Shown here piece after piece: positions 5,663 to 9,252 of a stretch of DNA of 9,252 bases (its first letter is position 1; the number at the start of each line of letters is the position of its first letter). The DNA comes from Deltaproteobacteria bacterium CG_4_8_14_3_um_filter_43_13 (GTDB taxonomy: Bacteria; Desulfobacterota; UBA8473). The stretch covers positions 1-9,252 of the forward strand of contig PFIF01000042.1 of the NCBI GenBank assembly GCA_002782605.1. Direction: 5' to 3'. A program made the position numbers and the translations under genes. The notes under the pieces are model-generated. The model saw only the letters and a list, made by a program, of their open reading frames with translations. It ran no database searches and was not told where the DNA came from.

Positions 5663-7867
5663 ATGACTGAAATAGGATTTTACTCGCTGGTTATTGCATT
5701 CTTACTCGCTGGTTATTCGGCATTAACCTCTATTTTTGCGGTTAGATGTATAAAAGAAAAGACATTTGCCAGTTCCAAAAATGCTGCCATCGCCGTATTT
5801 GGATTTCTAACGTTAGCCTCTATGGCTATGATATATGCTTTGGTGACACGAGATTTTCAAGTCGAATACGTAGCAAGATACACAAATCGCAGCCTCCCAA
5901 TGATTTATACCTTAACTGCCTTTTATGCAGGGCAGGAAGGCTCTCTCCTCTTCTGGGCATGGCTTCTCTCTATATTTGCCGCAATAGTGATTTTCCAGAA
6001 TAGAAAGAAGAACCTGGAGCTTTTACCCTATGTTCTTTCAGTGTTGATGACAATCACGTTTTTTTTCACACTCCTGATGGTCTTCGTAACCAGTCCATTT
6101 AAGGCATTAAGCCCCGTGCCATTTGATGGCCAGGGCTTAAACCCCGTGCTCCAAAACCCCGGCATGATATTTCATCCCCCTACTCTATTCATAGGCTATG
6201 TCGGATTTTCTGTACCCTTCGCATTTGCAATGGCAGCCCTCATTACCGGACAACTGGGAGACGTCTGGATAAGAATTGCCAGAAAATGGACAATCTTTTC
6301 ATGGTTATTCCTGACAGTGGGCAACCTGTTGGGAGCTCAGTGGGCCTATGTAGAGCTGGGATGGGGCGGCTACTGGGCATGGGATCCGGTAGAAAATGCC
6401 TCGTTAATGCCATGGCTTATTGGAACGGCGTACCTGCACTCGGTGATGATCCAGGAAAAACGGGATATGTTAAAGGTCTGGAATATCCTGTTGATCATCT
6501 TCACATTTCTCCTTACCATTTTTGGTACCTTCATCACCAGAAGCGGGGTCATTTCCTCGGTCCATTCCTTTGGACAATCATCACTGGGTTGGATTTTTCT
6601 ATTATTTTTGGGCAGTGTACTCGTGATGTCTTTTAATCTTCTCATCTATCGACTGCCTGAACTAAGAAGCAAAAACCAACTGGAATCCTTGCTCTCGAAG
6701 GAAAGCAGCTTCCTATACAACAATCTGCTCCTTGTTGGGATGGCCTTTGCAATACTTTTGGGAACGCTCTTTCCTATCATATCTGAGGCCATTCGTGGTA
6801 TAAAGATTACAGTAGGGGCTCCCTTTTTTAATGCTGTTGTCACACCCATTGCCTTAGCATTACTATTGCTGACAGGTATATGTCCCTTTGTTGCCTGGAG
6901 AAAATCCTCCCTTAAGAACTTTCTAAAGAAGATTATCTTTCCTTTTGTTTCCTCTGTTATAGGAGCAACCATTCTCTATCTTTTGGGAATTCGCCCTTTT
7001 TATGTACTGATATCATTTTCCCTATGTATCTTTGTCCTGGTTACCCTTTTTCTTGAGTTCCTTAACGGGACGGGAACGCGACAAATATTTTCAGGGGAAG
7101 GGTACCCCAGGGCATTATGGAATCTAGTGGGGAGAAATAAAAGACGATACGGCGGCTATATTATTCACCTGGGGGTTGTTTTAATATTCGTGGCAATTAG
7201 TGGTGGTGCCTTTAACATAGAAAAACAGATAACATTAAAAAAGGGAGAGTCTTTTGACCTTGAGGGATACACATTGAGATACGATGCCCTCACCAGCTAT
7301 CCTACTGCCAATAAACACACAGTTGCTGCGATACTAACGCTTTTTAATGGGGGTCATAAAGTGGGGATATTAGCTCCTGAAAAGAGCTTATACAGAGGCC
7401 AGGATCAACCAACCACAGATGTGGCAATTCATACAACCTTAAAGGAAGATCTGTACGTAATTTTAGCTGGATATGACAAAGATGGAGCAACTTTTAAAGT
7501 TATGATAAATCCTCTTGTAGTCTGGCTCTGGATCGGTGGAGGAGTCATGGCTTTTGGGGCTGTTATTGCAATGCTGTCAGATCGCAGAAAAAGAGAAACG
7601 ATTCTGGCCGAAGAAGATATTGAAAAAGAAATTGAAAGGGAAATCTCTGCGATACGGATGAGTCGCTCCACAAGAAAAGTGAAAGAGAGAGCTTTGAAGA
7701 AGTACCCCTTTTCGCTTCAACATACATTTTTTAACCCATCTATGATCGTAAATCGTAAGTCGCGAGTCGTAAATAAAAAGTATAATACCCATTCACGATT
7801 CACGATTTCCGGTTTTAACGATGTTTTCTCCAAAGGGAAATTTTTATTTTTCAGGATAAGCCAATGA
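5663..7867 (+). CDS. ccmF: CcmF-type haem lyase subunit, cytochrome c maturation
   Basis: CcmF is a polytopic inner-membrane protein that takes part in attaching haem to apocytochrome c on the periplasmic side (System I). Diagnostic features are the tryptophan-rich WWD motif WGGYWAWDPVENASLMPW (234-251) and histidines H171, H259, H301 and H502, which match by position and context the conserved CcmF histidines. Many TM segments run from residue 4 to about 637. The protein has 734 aa, against about 650 in E. coli; the excess is mostly a C-terminal tail after the last TM. That tail begins with a charged helix (about 641-665) and ends with about 45 residues from a heptad inverted repeat. The start ATG is bounded by an in-frame TGA at 5657-5659 and has no Shine-Dalgarno; a REP-like element ends 10 nt upstream. 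The stop overlaps the next start (ATGA). Confidence 0.95.
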   Translation: MTEIGFYSLVIAFLLAGYSALTSIFAVRCIKEKTFASSKNAAIAVFGFLTLASMAMIYALVTRDFQVEYVARYTNRSLPMIYTLTAFYAGQEGSLLFWAWLLSIFAAIVIFQNRKKNLELLPYVLSVLMTITFFFTLLMVFVTSPFKALSPVPFDGQGLNPVLQNPGMIFHPPTLFIGYVGFSVPFAFAMAALITGQLGDVWIRIARKWTIFSWLFLTVGNLLGAQWAYVELGWGGYWAWDPVENASLMPWLIGTAYLHSVMIQEKRDMLKVWNILLIIFTFLLTIFGTFITRSGVISSVHSFGQSSLGWIFLLFLGSVLVMSFNLLIYRLPELRSKNQLESLLSKESSFLYNNLLLVGMAFAILLGTLFPIISEAIRGIKITVGAPFFNAVVTPIALALLLLTGICPFVAWRKSSLKNFLKKIIFPFVSSVIGATILYLLGIRPFYVLISFSLCIFVLVTLFLEFLNGTGTRQIFSGEGYPRALWNLVGRNKRRYGGYIIHLGVVLIFVAISGGAFNIEKQITLKKGESFDLEGYTLRYDALTSYPTANKHTVAAILTLFNGGHKVGILAPEKSLYRGQDQPTTDVAIHTTLKEDLYVILAGYDKDGATFKVMINPLVVWLWIGGGVMAFGAVIAMLSDRRKRETILAEEDIEKEIEREISAIRMSRSTRKVKERALKKYPFSLQHTFFNPSMIVNRKSRVVNKKYNTHSRFTISGFNDVFSKGKFLFFRISQ
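5680..5717 (+). repeat. 16-bp direct repeat at the 5' end of ccmF
   Basis: TTACTCGCTGGTTATT occurs at 5680-5695 and again, perfectly, at 5702-5717. The offset is 22 nt, so the copies are read in different frames (YSLVI and LLAGYS). Both fall within the first membrane segment of CcmF. Confidence 0.9.
7745..7812. repeat. Heptad-periodic inverted repeat forming the ccmF 3' end
   Basis: The left arm (7745-7772) is four 7-nt units of consensus RTCGTAA: ATCGTAA twice, then GTCGCGA and GTCGTAA. The right arm (7791-7811) holds ATTCACG twice and ATTTCCG, whose reverse complement gives ATCGTGA-type heptads that pair with the left arm, differing mainly by A/G changes. The spacer is 18 nt. The whole repeat is translated in frame as part of CcmF. 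Confidence 0.8.
7853..7856 (+). promoter_or_regulatory. Ribosome binding site of the gene after ccmF
   Basis: AGGA lies 7 nt before ATG 7864, inside the last codons of ccmF. Together with the ATGA overlap it supports this start and translational coupling. Confidence 0.65.
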
Positions 7868-9045
7868 AGCGAATATATAACTCAATATACACAATGGTCC
7901 TGCTACTTTTGTTTCTTCCACTCCCTGTTGTTTCGATAGCCGTAGATTCGTCATCAGGTATTATCAAAGGACAGGTCATTAATAATACATTGGACAGAAA
8001 AGGCATGGAAGGCATTGAAATAATCCTTTACCAGTTTGTCGACGGGAAAGAGTCGGAAGTTGGTCGCACAAAAACTAACCCCTCTGGTTTCTTTTCGTTT
8101 CAGGGTATAAGTGTTGACAAAAAAATAGTATACTACAGTACAACCAAGTACAAGGAGGTAGAATATTTCAGCCAGCCCGTTGGCTTTGAAGATAAAAAAA
8201 CGCTTACCCTCGATCTAATCGTCTACGAAACAACAGGTCAGGACACGGACATATATGCCAAAATGCATCACATATTTTTGGAAGTTAAAGGGGACTCGCT
8301 TTGGATAAAGGAACTCATGATAGTAGAAAACCGGGGTGATACGGTATATGTGGGGCATAAAGAACTGGAGCCAGGAAAGAAGGAAACGCTTCGAATCTCT
8401 TTGCCAAAAGAGGCAGCCAATATTCAGTATATAGACGGTCTAATGCCATGGTTTGTTGTTAAGACAGAGGAAGGATTCTCTGACACCATGGATGTTAAGC
8501 CGGGCATGAAGAAAATTCTATTTTCTTACACAGTTAATTACAGGGGATCGACTTATCAATTTATAAAAGGTATACCTATTAAGACAGACAGTATTGATTT
8601 CTTCTTTCCCGATAAAGGGATTAAGGTTAAGAGTGACCAACTAGAATTCAAAGGAACCCTAGGAGATTCGGCAGGGCGTTTTTCTCATCTCTCAGGGAAA
8701 AACTTTCCTAAGGGGTCTCAGATTGTTATAGAATTTCATGGTCTCCCCTGGATGAAAAACCTTTTTAAGTGGGTTATTTTAGTGCTGGTGATAGTGTTGA
8801 TTGGAGCGGGGTTTGCCATTCCCTTTATAAAGAGGAGACAATATCAGGATGAAGGGGATGAACAGACTTCCGTGCCAGACATAATAAACCTGTATGAACA
8901 AAAGCAGGCAGTGCTACAGACCATAGCTGAATTAGATGATCTATCGGAATCAGATGGAGTCAATTCTGAAGAGTATCAGATAAAGCGGACTGAGCTATTA
9001 AAAAAGGCAAAGGAAATAACAAAACAATTGAAGTTCAGTTCTTAA
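7864..9045 (+). CDS. Membrane-anchored extracytoplasmic protein of unknown function, coupled to ccmF
   Basis: I do not recognise this 393-aa protein as a named family. It has an N-terminal signal peptide (basic MKR, hydrophobic core about 11-24, probable cleavage near residue 26). A carboxypeptidase-regulatory-like beta-sandwich follows (about 33-118, with the characteristic N-x-x-G-F-F-S-F-x-G-I strand around 72-82). A second beta-rich extracytoplasmic region covers about 125-297. One TM segment (about 303-322) is followed by the basic stop-transfer KRR. A cytoplasmic helical tail (about 340-392) is predicted coiled coil, with a spacing L-x-x-I-x-E-L-x-x-L then E-Y-x-x-K-R-x-x-L. That tail resembles the end of CcmI-like or other c-type biogenesis proteins; this is a weak analogy. 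The 4-nt overlap with ccmF suggests a role in cytochrome c maturation or haem handling. No haem-binding CXXCH is present. Confidence 0.85.
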   Translation: MKRIYNSIYTMVLLLLFLPLPVVSIAVDSSSGIIKGQVINNTLDRKGMEGIEIILYQFVDGKESEVGRTKTNPSGFFSFQGISVDKKIVYYSTTKYKEVEYFSQPVGFEDKKTLTLDLIVYETTGQDTDIYAKMHHIFLEVKGDSLWIKELMIVENRGDTVYVGHKELEPGKKETLRISLPKEAANIQYIDGLMPWFVVKTEEGFSDTMDVKPGMKKILFSYTVNYRGSTYQFIKGIPIKTDSIDFFFPDKGIKVKSDQLEFKGTLGDSAGRFSHLSGKNFPKGSQIVIEFHGLPWMKNLFKWVILVLVIVLIGAGFAIPFIKRRQYQDEGDEQTSVPDIINLYEQKQAVLQTIAELDDLSESDGVNSEEYQIKRTELLKKAKEITKQLKFSS

Positions 9046-9049
9046 CAGG

Positions 9050-9083
9050 CTGCTGCCCAAGCGAAAAGGGATTTGGGCAACAG
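9050..9083. terminator. Stem-loop after the last plus-strand gene, possible terminator
   Basis: CTGCTGCCCAA (9050-9060) pairs with TTGGGCAACAG (9073-9083) in 10 of 11 positions, with a 12-nt loop. It begins 5 nt after the stop codon and lies between converging reading frames, where a terminator is expected. No T-run follows on either strand, so intrinsic termination is only a possibility. Confidence 0.4.
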
Positions 9084-9126
9084 TATACACAATTTAGGCA
9101 GGAAAAGTTGAATTACGTATACTGTT
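9079..9126. repeat. Inverted repeat overlapping the preceding stem-loop
   Basis: AACAGTATAC (9079-9088) is perfectly inverted as GTATACTGTT (9117-9126). Pairing continues inward to 14 of 16 positions (9079-9094 with 9111-9126) around a 16-nt loop. The left arm shares AACAG (9079-9083) with the previous stem, so both cannot form at once. Confidence 0.75.
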
Positions 9127-9133
9127 CCTGGGA

Positions 9134-9252
9134 TTACCCGGAATTATGACCCAGATAAAGCCCTATAGCGTTATCCGCCTGTTTCACCTGCCAGTCCGCA
9201 ATCTTTTCATCAGCATCCAGTGAATCCAGATATTGGGACACGCGTTCCGTGT
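9134..9252 (-). pseudogene. C-terminal end of a probable truncated tyrosine recombinase (partial)
   Basis: On the minus strand an open frame enters from beyond the window's right edge and ends at TAA (9134-9136), giving 39 visible codons (first full codon 9250-9248). The residues include VSQYLDSLDADEK and W-Q-V-K-Q-A-D-N-A-I-G-L-Y-L. The pattern W-Q-x-x-Q-A-x-x-A-I-x-L-Y recalls the N-terminal SAM-like region of integron-type and related phage integrases, where it precedes the core-binding domain. The frame stops a few residues after it, so no catalytic domain can follow. I therefore read it as a truncated or decayed recombinase. The alternative is a small unrelated protein; only the end is seen. 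Confidence 0.4.

Noticed and set aside
6286..6636. Plus-strand 116-aa open frame inside ccmF
   Set aside because: It is out of frame with the WWD motif region, which is unmistakably CcmF.
9041..9126. Integron attC site
   Set aside because: An attC was considered because of the recombinase-like fragment. The core sites RYYYAAC and GTTRRRY are not present at matching ends of the palindromes.

Overview
The window looks like chromosomal DNA from an uncultured Gram-negative bacterium of moderate, roughly low-40s, GC content. I infer a deltaproteobacterial (Desulfobacterota) or Nitrospirota-like origin. The reasons are the prmC-murA pair, a PilR/PilS-like sigma-54 two-component system, a system I type CcmF haem lyase, and many short interspersed palindromic and 7-nt-periodic repeats. 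This placement rests on gene content and recollection, not on a database search.

Layout, all genes on the plus strand except the last fragment. Bases 1-83 hold the end of an interspersed repeat and the prmC leader. prmC (84-974, TTG start) is followed after 1 nt by murA (976-2226, TTG start). Bases 2227-2475 are not coding and are filled by a composite MITE-like repeat with inverted ends and a heptad-periodic inverted repeat in its centre. Its right end is the same 66-bp sequence that precedes prmC. A PilR-like sigma-54 response regulator (2476-3873) overlaps by 11 nt a PilS-like membrane histidine kinase (3863-5584). A 57-bp double-hairpin REP-like element (5596-5652) separates this pair from ccmF (5663-7867). 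ccmF overlaps (ATGA) a secreted or membrane-anchored protein of unknown function (7864-9045). The right end holds two overlapping inverted repeats (9050-9126) and, on the minus strand, the C-terminal end of a probable truncated tyrosine recombinase (9134-9252, running off the window).

Functionally there are three modules. PrmC (release-factor methylation) and MurA (first committed step of peptidoglycan synthesis) are housekeeping. The RR/HK pair is a membrane-signal to sigma-54-promoter circuit. CcmF and its coupled neighbour belong to cytochrome c maturation on the outer face of the inner membrane.

The least ordinary aspect is the repeat content. Three tracts share a strict 7-nt period but not a sequence. 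Two of them are arranged as inverted arms. Two lie inside coding sequence: a perfect 5 x AGAAGTC tract in the kinase ATP-binding domain, and a heptad inverted repeat forming the tail of CcmF. Repeats sit directly at the boundary of almost every gene here.
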